Positions 47,453 through 60,500 of a DNA stretch of 64,000 bases are shown in pieces. Positions within the stretch are counted from its first letter, which is position 1; the number at the start of each line of letters is the position of its first letter. The translations under genes and the position numbers were made by a program. A model generated the notes under the pieces. That model was not told the origin of the DNA and ran no database searches. It saw nothing but the letters and a program-made list of their open reading frames with translations. Origin of the DNA: Sepiola atlantica (taxonomy: Eukaryota > Mollusca > Cephalopoda > Sepiida > Sepiolidae); the NCBI GenBank assembly GCA_963556195.1, contig OY744520.1, positions 3,333,501 to 3,397,500 of the forward strand, in the 5' to 3' direction.

Positions 47453-48362
47453 TATGTATTTGAACTTGTTAATCTTATTATGTCGCTTGTATGATAGAAA
47501 ATCACGTCAATTAGTGACGTTTCTATCGTGAATCTCTGGATATTGTGGAGCCACTGCTTTGTTCGCATTGCTTCTAGGTTTATGCTTAACCAAAGTGGTA
47601 GTCAGGGCTCTATGTATCGACTAAATAGACTCATTTCTGAACATAATATGAAACTGTCTTTTCATATACACATGAATTTACATCATGAAAAACAAGTTAA
47701 ATCAAATAATATGAATAAATATTTGAATATATTTAAAACGCGTAGCATAATGTATTTCACCAGAATTATTGTACTCAAAATTAAACAACCCCAAACAGAT
47801 TGATATATCGTAAATTAAAACAGAAAATAATGTTATAATAAACGCACAGCTGTGTTGAATGCTTTCGTGATTAAAAATACTAGATGTTAAAGGACCAACG
47901 TTATTAAATGTAGGAAGCTATGTAAATAAGAGCCACACAAAGAAACGCTATTTCCTGGGTTAAGGATCAGAGGAGCACGATCCGGATCAATAAGTAAAAG
48001 CCACAGATGGACAAAGGGTTGGTCTGCTCCTCTTATTCCGAGGACGTCTAACAATGGCAACGTATTGATTATCATTTCGCGGTGGTTGCTAAAGGATAAA
48101 CATCAGTTTTACATTTGAAATACGCTTCTATTCATTCTCCCACATTATATTCATTTGATACACTGCTGACTTTGAAGTAAAAGCTTTCTAGTTCAGTGAG
48201 CATCTTCAATGCAATAAATTGTACACGGGTCGACGAATGCGGTGGCTCATAGTTTGTGGCTCTCGAATATTATTGGTCATTTAATTAAAAAAAGTTACAG
48301 AGCAATAATCTAAGATAAACGTATACAGTGTGTATATTTTTATTGAGATATCACTTAATCGT
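47453..48362. other. gene-free stretch
   Basis: AT-rich, no element end recognised. A 62-residue minus-strand frame (47887-48075) is GC-richer and hydrophobic but has no recognisable family. Confidence 0.4.
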
Positions 48363-48498
48363 TTGCTGTGCTTGCTGGCTTAATGGTTAGAATCACCGAC
48401 TGTCGATAGAATGTTCGAGATTTCACCTTACTAATGAACCCGCCTGTCAAACCACACTTAAGAGTTGTTGTGCCACAGCGAAACAGTGTGGCTCTGTA
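48363..48498 (+). mobile_element. tRNA-derived SINE
   Basis: A Pol III A-box-like TGGCTTAATGGTTA (48376-48389) and a B-box-like TGTTCGAGATT (48412-48422) at tRNA spacing are followed by a body of about 75 bp and a (TA)n tail. No intact cloverleaf, so not a tRNA gene. Confidence 0.5.
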
Positions 48499-48604
48499 TA
48501 TATATATTAGAGGTGAAAGATGAGAATAAAGAATTGTAAAGATACAATATTTATTAAAACATCAAAAGTCCAGGGCTAAAAGCCTCATATCCTTAATCTA
48601 TGGG

Positions 48605-48631
48605 TTTTCAAAGATAAACTCTTCTCATCAG
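48605..48631 (-). ncRNA. hammerhead-ribozyme-like core 1
   Basis: On the minus strand: CTGATGA, then GAAGA-GTTTA-TCTTT (5-bp helix II, first pair G-T), then GAAAA. The conserved CTGATGA and GAAA are intact. Helices I and III and the cleavage site could not be assigned with confidence. The strand reads on for about 95 bp into a (TA)n tract. Confidence 0.45.
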
Positions 48632-49576
48632 AGAGTAGGGAAACCCCAAATGTAGTTGTAAATATTATCGGCAAGATTTAACTTTGAAAATTTTATATGA
48701 ATTAAAACAAAATAGAATTAATAAACAAAAATAAGGGCCAAAGGTGAAGAGTCTTATGTTGAGATGAGAGCGTAAAATCAGGGTGGATGTTATCTAAAAA
48801 CACGTCAGGACAAAATTAAATAAAAGCAGTTGTTATTTGGAAATGAATGCTAGAAAAAGAAAGCAATACTCAAATTGTTCAGGAATCCAAATATTTTTGG
48901 AAGATGCTGGTGGTCCCACGGTAATTGGTGACATCCATTTTATCCTGTATGTGCATTAGAATCAGTTTGGTGCTAGAATTGTTTGTTTCGTAGGGTTCGG
49001 ATTTATTTTTGTCTGTTAGAGTTCGGTATATATACAAAATTGAGCATTTTTAACAACCATCGCTTCCTGGTTGGAACGAATATCGGCCGGTTATGGATAT
49101 CTATTCAGATAATATATAATAAAATGATAATAAGTAGTATATAAATAACCAAATGTTAATAATATGTTAACTTTAGTTTAATAATTATTTAATTACATTT
49201 TGACATTTTCTGCGTTCCTACTCCCAATTGTCTGCTGCGGTATTTCAATGGTTTGACACCGGTTTTTCCTGTTTTTTTTCGACTCTCTCGGTCTTCTATT
49301 TTTGTCTTTTGAAAATTAAAGTTTTTCCTTCGAAAATTTAAAATTACCTTTTGCCGAACGTTTTGTTTACCAGACAGTATTTACTATTCTGGTATTTAAT
49401 CAGTTTTTCGGGAAATGATTAATACATCGTTTTGAGTTTCGTTTTCTCTCATCGTTTATTTCTGTTCACTTTTTCCATCTTCCGGCAACTACATCGCATT
49501 TCTATAGCCTTGGACTACTAATTAGCACCAATACACATATATATACTAACAGTTATCCACACAGACTAAGACACAT

Positions 49577-49577
<1 letters not shown>

Positions 49578-49629
<52 letters not shown>
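49578..49629. repeat. (TA)n microsatellite
   Basis: Pure TA run bordered by ACACATAG and ACACACGCACA. Confidence 0.95.
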
Positions 49630-49634
<5 letters not shown>

Positions 49635-50129
49635 GCACATAAAGTGTACTCGCACATACTACCGTTTAAATATACTTTCTTACATTTTCTTTATTTTATT
49701 TATCTATCAGAGTTAGTGGCAGGTTACGCTTGGCTTTTAGGTTTCATGATATTTATGGTAGGGGAAGGGGGATTTCTTTATATATCGTCGAGTTGAATGA
49801 GTTTATCAAAGGGTGAGGTAAGGTTGAACGGGGATTTGAAGAAAATGAATGCTTGTCTTGGCGTTTAAAAGGTCAAACGCTAAAGTTATTTTTTGAAGGT
49901 TGTTTTCATAGAAACATCTATTAGACAGCTAGCTTAGGGAAATAATTATCTTAAAAAGATTTTTTCCTCAGATGATGTTTTAATAAATATTGTATCTTTA
50001 CAATTCTTTATTCTCATCTTCTACCTCTAAAATAAATTGCTCTATTAAAAATATTGAGATTTATACTATCACGATAGATTATTATTATTAAACGATAATT
50101 CAATTATCGTTATTTAATTCAATATTTAA

Positions 50130-50134
<5 letters not shown>

Positions 50135-50204
<70 letters not shown>
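50135..50204. repeat. compound (CA)n(TA)n microsatellite
   Basis: A CA run of about 36 bp passes directly into a TA run of about 34 bp, which abuts the inverted-repeat unit at 50209. Confidence 0.95.
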
Positions 50205-50208
<4 letters not shown>

Positions 50209-51127
50209 TATTATTCGGTACAGAAAATCAGTAAATATCAGTACTATGGGTTTCAAGCTCAGAATGTGTTGACCTCCCGGATATTTTCATCTTTGTTGTA
50301 ACTTAGTGCAGACAAAATTGAGGATCTTGTATAAGCCACGATAGGATACGTTTTGAAGTTTTAAATTAGCATCGTCTTTATTTTGTGGTAGAGAAAGATA
50401 TGTAAGATTAAAAAGCTTAATACAGTCTTAAACAGAGGTATACAATTTGAAAATTAAGATTACACATTTAAAAATATTTTCGTAAATAAATTGGTACTCT
50501 ATTAAAAATTAATATTTTAATTTTATATTATAAATTTATATTTTAATTTTTTATATTACACCTACAATATTAAATGTAATTACAATATTTAGAGTTGTTC
50601 CCCTTTAGACCGTTTTTAAATGGTACTGTGAAATATTTTTTTGATTAAAAAAATATTTTCGAAAATTTGTTTATTTTGAATTTTAAATCATACATTTAAT
50701 TTTAAATTTTAATTTCTTAATGTTTATTTTTTCTAAATTAAATGTTTAACCTACCATATCTTTATTCAACACATAATTTAGACGAAATTAATGTAACCCT
50801 TCCAAACCTATAAAACTAGCTGTTGACAAAAACTGGCTCACAGGAACAAATATTTTTTAAATTTTAAATCTTAATTTTTAATTTAGATCCCACTTTTTTT
50901 ACTTTATTACGCTTTTTCATCTGACATATCTTCCTCTAACACAAAATATTGACGATACTAATTTAACACTTCAAAGCAAACCACGTGTCCGATCGTGGTT
51001 TATACGAGACCTTCTATTTTCTCTACCAAGTGACTACAAAGCTGAAGATAACCGGGAGATCAACGTCAACTAAGCTTAAAACCAATGCTACTGATGTTGT
51101 TGATTTTCTGTACTGAATAATGAATAC
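50209..51127. mobile_element. 0.9-kb unit with about 95-bp imperfect inverted ends
   Basis: The left arm reads TTATTCGGTACAGAAAATCA and the right arm, reverse complemented, TTATTCAGTACAGAAAATCA. Farther in, the arms share TTTCAAGCT/TTTAAGCTT and CTCCCGGATATTTTCATCTT versus CTCCCGGTTATCTTCAGCTT. The interior is AT-rich and non-coding. Family unresolved. Confidence 0.6.
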
Positions 51128-51470
51128 ATATTACGCTCTTAATTTTGATTTTCGCAATTTATTGAGCACTCTGATGGGGTCTTTCTTACCATCTTACAAG
51201 AGAAGTGCGATATATATATATTAAAATATATATATATAAATATTAAATAATTACTTTTTGTCAATAATGTATGTATTTACTTCTGCGTTAACAGATACTT
51301 TATGTCTTTAATAAAACTTAATAATACAAATGGACATGGTTATAAGATATTGCCAAACAAATTACATTTCATTCGCGCACAGACCTTCATTATAACCAAT
51401 ATTTTATTCATTTTTTCAATAAAAAATTAAACTTACATAACATTACTTTGTATTATAAATTCTTAAAATA

Positions 51471-51538
<68 letters not shown>

Positions 51539-53002
51539 TTAGGTATACAATGGGTTATTTATAAAATACATAATCTAGCTACATATTTGCAGACATATTT
51601 CGGTTAACCGTAAGAAGCGATACCTTTTCAGGCCAACATATTTTTACTGTACAACATATTGTTTGCTGTATAACATCAAGTGGTATGAGGCAAACTTTTT
51701 TATTGATTCAAATTATATTATTTTATTTATTTATTTATTTATTTATTATTTTTCAATTTTAAAATGTAAGTCGACTAAACGCTATGCCGTTAATTACCGG
51801 GTGACATTTAATATAGTACATACACTAGTTTGTCTGTTTTATTGGGAAAACGTAGCATCTAATGTTTAAAAGCACACAGCATGGAAGTTAATGGAAGTGT
51901 TGTTTAGAACTTGCGTGTTCTAGACAATATATGACGTCATTTAATGTAAGGGGCTGAAAAAGGCGAAGGATTATTAAAGAAACGACAAACAGTATTTATT
52001 GACGTCGATCTTGAAAAGACTAAGGATAAATGTAGGAGCAAAACAATGAGCAGGAAGCGAGTTCCAGAGGACTGAAGTTCTTTGGAATGAAGCGACTAAA
52101 ATAGAAAATGAATTACGCTACACACACAATCATACACACAGACCACGCATACGGCAGCTTGAACAGACACAATATAATTAATAAACGCTTATCAGGATTA
52201 CTATATATAATATATAACAAAAGTGAAATGCACTCATCGGACGAATTTACTTTAATTTCATGTGTTATCATCTTAATTGTTTGAATATAACCTTACACAA
52301 TGCACATTTCGATATAACTGTGTAAATATATACTAGACAGCTTGAATCACAACTACATGTATTTCAATGTTCATAAACTGATATATCGAGGGACGGGCAA
52401 TTAAATAAAAAAAAAAAAGTTATTTATTTAACCAAAATATGAATACTTCCAATTAAGATTTTTTTAATAGTAGATAATATCTAAAGCTCTACAGACATTT
52501 ATTTTTACATGTAGTTTTAACATGTTTATGTGTCATCTAACGTTATATATTCTGTTATTTTCATTCACAGGTAAACGATTTTATATCCTTAAAATGTGTC
52601 ACGTTGTTTCAACTATGGGTATGATAAAATGTATTACGTTTTTGAATTTAAAGAGGTGGCATGAAGTGATTTAAGTGACCTTCACATCTATAAAAAATGT
52701 TAAATATTAATTTATACTAACATTATTTTAATTACATTACAATCGGATTATTCTGATACTTGCTGGCCTCTTTTCAATCAGTGGTTTTGGTGTTTTTGTT
52801 TCAATTCAAATGCTCAATTCCATGCATGTCTCTATTCAGAGATTCTTCAAGCAAAACTTAAAATAATTATTTACTTTGCTACTATACTATCTTCACCGAT
52901 AATACAGAAGTAAAGTGTCTAATTATTTTGTTACCCAATTTACATACGTGTTTAGAGTGTTCATTAACACCCTATGTAAATTAACTGAATAGAATGTATT
53001 TA
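51128..53002. other. gene-free stretch with microsatellites
   Basis: (TA)n-rich DNA at 51470-51535 and a (TTTA)n run at about 51719-51747. No supported gene; the 68-residue frame at 51663-51869 runs through the TTTA repeat. Confidence 0.5.
51470..51535. repeat. (TA)n microsatellite
   Basis: TA run of about 66 bp with two interruptions (GTATATATAC) near its left end. Confidence 0.95.
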
Positions 53003-53333
53003 TTTACCGCCCACAGCAGTAAGATTTGACACACGGTCGGTAAAGTGGGATTGAAAAGTCAGCGTCCTTGGGGTAGAGCACTGTTGCTTACAACATATGT
53101 ATGGGCAGCTCGTCGGCATTTCCCAGTAAGAGTTCCTCAGGTTATTAACAATAAACTAACCCCTTCTCCAATGTTAAGAAGGCAAAGTCTGGAAGAGAAC
53201 ACCTCTTAGAACTGAAGATCGCAATAGTTCAGAAAGGAGAAACCAAGGCCCGAAGGCACAGACGGTACGGGTGTAAAGATTGTAGCATCCATCTGAACAT
53301 ATACTACACTCTGATCTATGCAAACTGGGTCAT
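53003..53333 (-). mobile_element. U2-headed SINE, older copy
   Basis: It aligns end to end with the SINE at 24927-25276. Shared blocks include GCAGCTCGTCGGCATTTCCC, AACAATAAACTAACC, GAAGGCAAAGTCTGG, CCAAGGCCCGAAGGCA and the U2-like head ATACTACACTCTGATCTATG (about 53301-53320). Substitutions and small indels throughout show it is older. No target duplication could be recognised. Confidence 0.75.
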
Positions 53334-56300
53334 TTTTTCTCTTGATGAGAACGGACACATTAAAACAGTATTAGACAGTAGCTGAACAAAGATAGAACGA
53401 AAGGGAGAGCGATGATAAGCATAAACTAAGGATGAGATAATCACGTAAGCGATTATGGCTTATTGGACGTATTACGATTAAAAGAATAACTCGATCCCAA
53501 AATTGAAGAGTATTCTAGCGAGCATTTTTGTGATTAAAATAAACAGGAAATAATAACTCACATTTAGAACGATCATCTTTTTCCTTGCGTTACTCTCAAG
53601 CTATGGCAGAGTCTTGAATAATATATATTGGGCTATACTTGTCAAGATCACATGCTTGGTTAGACTGAAGGCAAGTTTTACGGAGATTATTGTCTAAAGC
53701 GTTTACTGATCTCATCATCGGTGTTACTCTTGGTTGCTTCCTGGCGATTTAACATTTTAAAATGAGTTTTGCGACTGAGTGGATGTCGACATTCAGCATA
53801 TGCCCGAACGATCTGAGCTGACATTCCTTCATCATTGCCCTCAGTCGGTCATACTTCGATTAGTATATTGATAGATTAATAAAATATTCATATTAAAATA
53901 AGCGAGACCTGTGGAAATTCCAGTGTTATTCTTGTTAAAAATGTGTGGCATATATCAGTATATGAACGTCGAGCGCGAACGCAGACCACACGATATTATT
54001 TCAACACCTGAAAAATGTATACGTACTCTGATTTAGGTAGTGCCAGAATATGTCCGCTCGTGGGTGTCTATCTAGATAACCATTTCAAGAGTTAGTGACA
54101 TATTTTTTTTATTTTATTGACGTCAAACCCCACGATATTATTGCACCATATTTGCACATAACAGATATTACATTTGGATATTTGACAAAAGGCCAGGGAA
54201 ATGTATATTAGTTCAAATTTCACGTTGGACCCAACTTTATTGGCATTGCATATTTAGCGATCGGGCGATTACATCTTTTGAAAATGGAGTGAAGTGTGAT
54301 ATGGTGGCTACGCTATTAAATCGTTTTAGCGTATTATTAACTAGACTAAGATTCGAATTGGAATTAATGTTACGTTTTCGAAGGATTATTGTTTTACTAT
54401 CATCAAGTTTTAAAAAAAACTTATTTTGCGGTTCAATATAACCGCAAAATAAATTATTTTAAAATTGATGATAGTCAATCCTTTGAAAGTCATGAATTCG
54501 GAAATATTTCATAAGCTCATAACATATAATACTAGATTCAGGAATGTCCGTATTTTCATCGGTCCGTCGGTCTATTACATTTTTCTTAGAAATACTGTTC
54601 CGTTACTTCTCCAAAAGCGCATATTAATTTGACTCATCTTAAGGATATATTCTGTATGTGTGTGTTATCTTGTTGTACCCTTTCTCGATTCAATTGTCCA
54701 ATTTTCAGAGCTTTCCAATTTACAAATCTAAAGGTTAATTATATTCTACCCTCTGGTTTAAACATTAATGAGGTGTTATTTCTTGTTTTACTGATTAAGA
54801 GTTAATTACCCTTTGTAATTTACGCCTTCGAAATTTAAAAAACTGAACATTTTAAATATTGATCAATATTTGTCGCCATTTTTCTTTCTAGCGCAGAAAT
54901 AATGTAATTTGACAGTGTTCTCATCCGAAAACATTATGTTTTGTGAAATATGCGATAATAATTATCATCGATTGCATCGCAATACACGTATACACCAAAT
55001 AAAAGGGGAGAGATATAAAGTAACAATTTTGCTCCCACGTTTGCACAACGTTTAAATGAAATATTTTGTTTGAATATATGTTTTTTTACACTTTTCAAAA
55101 AGTTAATAAATATCATGGAAGCTAGCACGTAGGGGTTTCTCTATATACATTTATTTATAATAAAATGTGTTTGAAAATGTGAGGCATTGTGTACATCTGC
55201 ATATTATATTTTGGGGAAAGTCATATTAATGTATATATTACACATAAATCAGGTAAATAGATGGTAGTTGTTTCAAATGATATTTCGAAATTGTAACCAG
55301 ATATCAAAACACAATAGATACAGATAAATTAAAAAATAAAATGACAAACAGACAATGTCGTCACTTGATACCGTTTTTAGATTTAATAATAACCCTACCC
55401 TCAGCGGAATTTATTTCTATATTTACATTGATATTAATCCCCTAAAATATACTAATTAATTTATAAATATTGTTGAAACAGGCGACGAATTAACATTCAT
55501 GGGTGAAATTGTGTGGTAGTGTGGCATATGCACCGTAAGAATCGAAGTGAAGGTTTTATGTTAGCATATCTAGATTCATGATGTTAAGACTTTCCATCAT
55601 CACCCAGAAAAAAACGTTTGAATTCATTTTGAAAACGTACAATATCTTAGTTTCTTGCGAACAGTGACACCAGCTACTCAACACTTGTATTTGACGTTCT
55701 TCTCGGATAAGTGTAAAAAAAGTTAAAACAGTTCAAACTATAGTACAGACGTGTATTTATGCAGCCCAGAAGTGCGCCGAAGATATCCACACTTGCTTAC
55801 CCATCGTCGCTTCTTACTTTCTTTATACCACAAAATAACTGTTAGCCATATAATCATTTAATAAATAATACGAATATCACTGAAGTTGACGATAACGAGC
55901 GAATTCTATTTATGCTATATTTGATTTTCAAAATATTCATTTTAAAATAGTCAAACTATGAATGTATGCACCCAGCGTCACCAGGTCTTTCTTAATCCCA
56001 TCATGCATTTCATATTTGTCTACTTGTCGATATCATCTTTTTAAATGTGGGTATTAGGTAATAATGTAAATGGAACGCTAATTATTATATAAATAGTTGT
56101 ATATGCAGTTTCTACGCGTCTCGCCTGTTTCAATAAAAGTGATAATTAATAAGCGCGGCATGAACAGCCAGTAACCAATATGTGATTTGTTAAACAAGGT
56201 TTTCAACTTGTGCGCAACCAACCATCCTATGACCATGTTAGTACAGTGGAAACTGGAATAGGGGAGGGGATGAACAACTGATTCCTGAGATGGAAGTATT

Positions 56301-56792
56301 TGTTATACAGCATATCAATTCATATTGTGTCGTACAATGGATTGATAAAATAGTTATTTGATAAGTTCTGAAAAGTTATTTAATTTTATCTTAGGTTGGT
56401 CTTAACGTTGATTAGTGTTCTATGTAGTCTTTCTATTTGTGAAGTAGGCCTATTTTCGAACAGCATGGTGAGGTTTGATGTGTGATAAGATGATATGTGT
56501 TTGATGAAAAAACGTCAACACAAATGTTTAAAAAGGTTCCTTCTCAATTGTTTATGTTTACTAAAGAGTAAGCTCATTTCTGGATACATAATGTGTAGTA
56601 TTTTGTCAGAAACGTATTTTGTTCGAAGATGTTCCATGAACACGTTGTTAATACTTAGGGAAGCCGGCTACGCCAATCCAACAATGAATACTTGTTTTAG
56701 TGTAATAACATACTTGTAAGGTTAAAATATTGGCTGCATTTAGGTAAATTTTCTCTATAGACATCGTAAAACATTGTTATGAGAAGATGTGG

Positions 56793-56795
<3 letters not shown>
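53334..56795. other. gene-free AT-rich stretch
   Basis: No supported gene. A foldback unit lies at 54361-54499. The remaining short frames (54934-55128, 56495-56719) have no distinguishing features. Confidence 0.45.
54361..54499. repeat. foldback (near-palindromic) unit
   Basis: The left arm ends CTTATTTTGCGGTT (54419-54432) and the right arm begins AACCGCAAAATAA (54440-54452), a 7-nt loop. Outward the arms continue to pair through TATCATCAAGTTTTAAAA / TTTTAAAATTGATGATA, CGAAGGATT / AATCCTTTG and GAATTAATG / CATGAATTC. Arms are about 60-70 bp with a few indels. Confidence 0.75.

Positions 56796-56870
<75 letters not shown>
56796..56870. repeat. (TA)n microsatellite
   Basis: About 75 bp of TA repeat, the apparent tail of the unit to its right. 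Confidence 0.95.
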
Positions 56871-56872
<2 letters not shown>

Positions 56873-57492
56873 GAAGAGAAGGATGAAGGTAATCCGACGT
56901 GATGGGAAAATGAAAAAGGAAAACCAAAAAATGGATGTTTTTTATGTGTACATCAACGTTTCGTCTTTATTTATAAGACTTCATCAGGATGATAATATAG
57001 AGAAAAATGTCATACAAGTGAAAATAGATGTAGGGTTGACATATTGGGAGGAAAAAATAAAATAAAATAATGGCCACTACTGGGTGGACGTCCGTACTTG
57101 GTGGAGAATAAAAATGAATGTAGTAAATGAGTGGGGAAGAAGTGGAAAGATGGGGGTGAGCAAGGACTACTGTGGCTGGTAATAAGAGAAAGAGGTGGGG
57201 GATGAGCAGGGATAAAGTGGATGGCAGAGAGGAAGTGGAGGAGAGGGAGGAAGGAGGTTTTTGACCAGATGGCTGCGGTCAAGATTGAAGGGGAAAAAGT
57301 AAGTTGGAATGTTTGTGTGTGGGGTGTATGCAGAGAAAAGGAGAGGGGTAGAGAAGGAGGGGGATGTGATTTTTGTGGATGGGCGAAAGTTATGGTCTTA
57401 GAGAGCGTTTTGAGAAAATGAGGGAATTTAAGAAGGGGGTATGGAAGAGTGAGGGTATGAAAGAAATAGTTGAGAGGAGGAATGGGTGAGGG

Positions 57493-57494
<2 letters not shown>
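56871..57494 (-). mobile_element. unit between two (TA)n arrays, Penelope-like candidate
   Basis: A 620-bp segment of different composition (G-rich on plus, C/T-rich on minus) bounded on both sides by (TA)n. It carries a hammerhead-like core 88 bp before the left (TA)n when read on the minus strand. The long minus-strand frame (57010-57537) is Pro/Ser/Leu low-complexity and runs into the TA repeat, so it is not taken as a gene. Assignment to Penelope-like elements rests only on the motif-plus-tail arrangement. Confidence 0.4.
56958..56987 (-). ncRNA. hammerhead-ribozyme-like core 2
   Basis: On the minus strand: CTGATGA, A, GTCTT-ATAAATA-AAGAC (5-bp helix II), then GAAAC. All conserved core bases are present. 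After it comes GTTGATGTAC, which can form a minimal helix III with a GTA cleavage triplet, but helix I pairing is not obvious. Confidence 0.55.
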
Positions 57495-57550
<56 letters not shown>

Positions 57551-57551
57551 A
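57495..57551. repeat. (TA)n microsatellite
   Basis: TA run with one CATA interruption. Confidence 0.95.
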
Positions 57552-60500
57552 AGTAAATTAGTTACACAAGGAGCGACTGTGTTTCATTTCCGAGCTATCT
57601 ACTACAAGTCAACGTGAGAGACGAATATATGTTTCAGTTGAGAAAACAGTCTCAGTACAATCATGTGAATCGAAGAAGTTCCATCCGCTAGTCTACATAT
57701 ACGGGGTGTGAGCACAGTAAGTGATTCTTCTTTTTTTACTCAAATATAATTCTTACAACCAACGAGTATGATAAGAAGGCGTAGATCACTGTGGTTTATA
57801 TAGCTTTTAAGATAAGTACCGTCATTCGTAACCAGCATCTGAAGCCGCCTATGAACAATGTCAAATGGTTTCACACTAAACGTTTTCTACGAAATGAATA
57901 TATTCCGTCGACGAATTCGCAGACAAATGAGAAATGGGGAATTTCTGTGTTCAACATGTCCATCTAATTAACCCTTATTATTAAGTGCATTTTGCATCGA
58001 TAAGTAGCGCCTAAACGAGAGTTAGTTTCAAATAAGTAGATGCAGTTTGAGAAGCTGGTAGCGAACTCTAGCGCACATATTGAAATCTCAATTAAACCTC
58101 GGGCTATACAATTTATTATATTCATTTCTTGTTAGATTTATATTCTATTAGTGAATGAATATCGTTCAATAATTAGGAATTATTTTCAACAGACCCAGTA
58201 GGACACCGTAGATAATTCGACCCTTATAAAATTACCCGTGGCCTTCTTCATCGACGAAATTTCTCTTCGTCTCAGCAGTTGAGACCTCGTAGAATGCTCG
58301 TTTAGTTGTAAATTGGGGGCTCACCAACATATACTTTTAGATTAAACCCAGGACTAAGAGTTTGCAACTTAAAAATATATAATATATTTCCTGTATAATG
58401 ATTAATAACTTTCTATTCGTCGAGCCATTGTTCGTCCACTTTATGCACATGTCGACTAGATTCTCTAGTGGAATCCACTTAATGTAAAATAAATAGCTTA
58501 TACTATATATTATAGAATAAACAAACAGTTTTAAAAACCGTGCTATTCAACGATTGAAAAAGCTGTTCCTGGCAAGAGTTTCTTTGTCATCTAATTAAAG
58601 CAATGCAATTATACAGGGATGTATTTCATCATATTCGACGCGGATAAAGGTAATTATATTACACGACCATGAATGTCTGACAGCGCTCGTCGCTTGCACC
58701 AACTTCCAAACAAACGGAATTCTACCGACGTTTAAGATTTTCATATATTTTTTTGAACTCAAACAATTCATATACATATAAGCAATAGAAACACAGACTT
58801 CACGTCATATTTTTATTCTCCAAAGATATTCCTTTTGACGACTGTTTTTGCAATAATCGAGACAATCAAGGTTTGGTCTCGGATGAGTATAACACTGACT
58901 ATTTCGGAACAATTGTTCAGGTGAAATTCAGAATGTAAAATAAAATAGAAAAGTAAAAAGGAGTAAACATGCTTTTAGACCGATTATTTCCACAAACAAG
59001 TTCGACGCCATGTTTGATTTTACCAGAAAACGCAAAATAGTCGTCTTCCCCTGTCAAGCTGTACTCAATAAGTTATTTATAAACAATATTTATATTGTCT
59101 ATCTATACATGCTCTGGAATTATATATTATAATCTATTGAGCTTATAACCTGTAGTCATATATATATATATATATATATGCATACATACATCGGAAACGT
59201 GGCGCTTTTTTGCTTTAATAACGGCGTACTTCCTTTGAACCTAACTTATATTACCAGTTTTGTTATAATTATATTTTATAATATTAATGTTTGCGAGTAG
59301 GTTTGATCGATGTGCTATTTGATTTTCTGGGTGACACACATTTAACGCTCACGTAACAGCTATTTCTGTAAAGGCCCATGCGTATTTGTATTGATGCTTA
59401 AAATACAAAACAATGCATTATATTTAATGACAGAACATGTTCAATTTATAATTGATTTCAGAACAAAACAGGTGTTCTATCTGTGGGTGTCAAGCGCAAA
59501 CGAAGACCCTCACAATATAGTTACGCCGACTCAGGATCTGAACTCCTATGTGGGTTTTCTTAATATTTTTTGTTACACACTGGGAAGATATGGTTTCGAC
59601 TAAAGTATTCGTGCTACACGGAAATACTAAAGTGGACGGACATACGTTGATATCAAGAAGTAGATGGTCTCGTAGCTATTGGGGAATGGCGGTATCACGT
59701 GTACCAGCTTTTCCGTAAAGAAGAAACATTTTTTCACAATTAGAAATGTTCAGTTTTTTTTTTTTTATTAACGTTTAATATTTATTCGTTTTTTACAAAA
59801 AATTAAAAGCCAGCAAAACGTTCTGAACGATTATTTGATTTTCATAAATATGATTTATATACGTTTATGTTTGCCATAATGCAATTGTTGTTAAATAAAA
59901 AAAAAACACTTTTTAGCCGTGAATAACATTTGAATGGTATCGTTTTATAGCTTTAATTGAATAATTTTAAAAAAATTTGGAACAAAATTAAATGTATCCG
60001 AGGAGACATTTGAAATGAAATAACACAATTTAGCAAAATAGAGTACCGACAGTAACAGCAATTCTGTGGTGTGCGTTTCTTGCTATAAATAAGTGATTTA
60101 AGAAAAGTATTTAATTTACTTTTGTACAGATTGGAGGTTTTCGAAGATGTCGCAAAAAAAAAAAATCGTCAAGTTGTAGTCTAAAAGTTTCAGAAAACCA
60201 GGTTTTGGAGAAAAAAGTCGAACAAAACATCAGTCAAAATAAATAAATAACGAACGTCAAATGAAATCTAGTTAGTGGGTATAAAGTTTAGAAATGATCT
60301 TTCATCCATTAAACATAATTTTGCAGAGAAACATTTTTTTCTGTTCAAAAGTTACGCGACTATTTTTCATTGCAGTTTTATAATATATTAATATTTTGGC
60401 GATAACCTTTTTTTTTTATTCCATGATGATATACTTAAATGCTATGAACAATTGTATGTAAATGTTACCGTCTGGGGTGATTAAGGGTTATTGAAAAAGA

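Larger units (their letters stand above)
48508..50029. mobile_element. 1.5-kb unit with about 57-bp inverted ends
   Basis: The left end TTAGAGGTGAAAGATGAGAA and the right end, reverse complemented, TTAGAGGTAGAAGATGAGAA, continue nearly identically through AAGAATTGTAAAGATACAAT to ATTTATTAAAACATC. The TAG start and AT-rich 8-mers (6 of 8 matching) could mean hAT. The hammerhead-like core next to the left arm instead suggests a Penelope-like terminal repeat in inverted orientation. There is no coding sequence, and a (TA)n run lies inside at 49578-49629. Confidence 0.6.

Noticed and set aside
48363..48440. A functional tRNA gene
   Set aside because: A- and B-box-like sequences are present but the acceptor and anticodon stems do not pair; it is better read as a SINE head.
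57010..57537. 175-residue Pro/Ser/Leu-rich minus-strand frame
   Set aside because: Low-complexity translation of a C/T-rich strand; it begins inside the (TA)n array and shows no domain.
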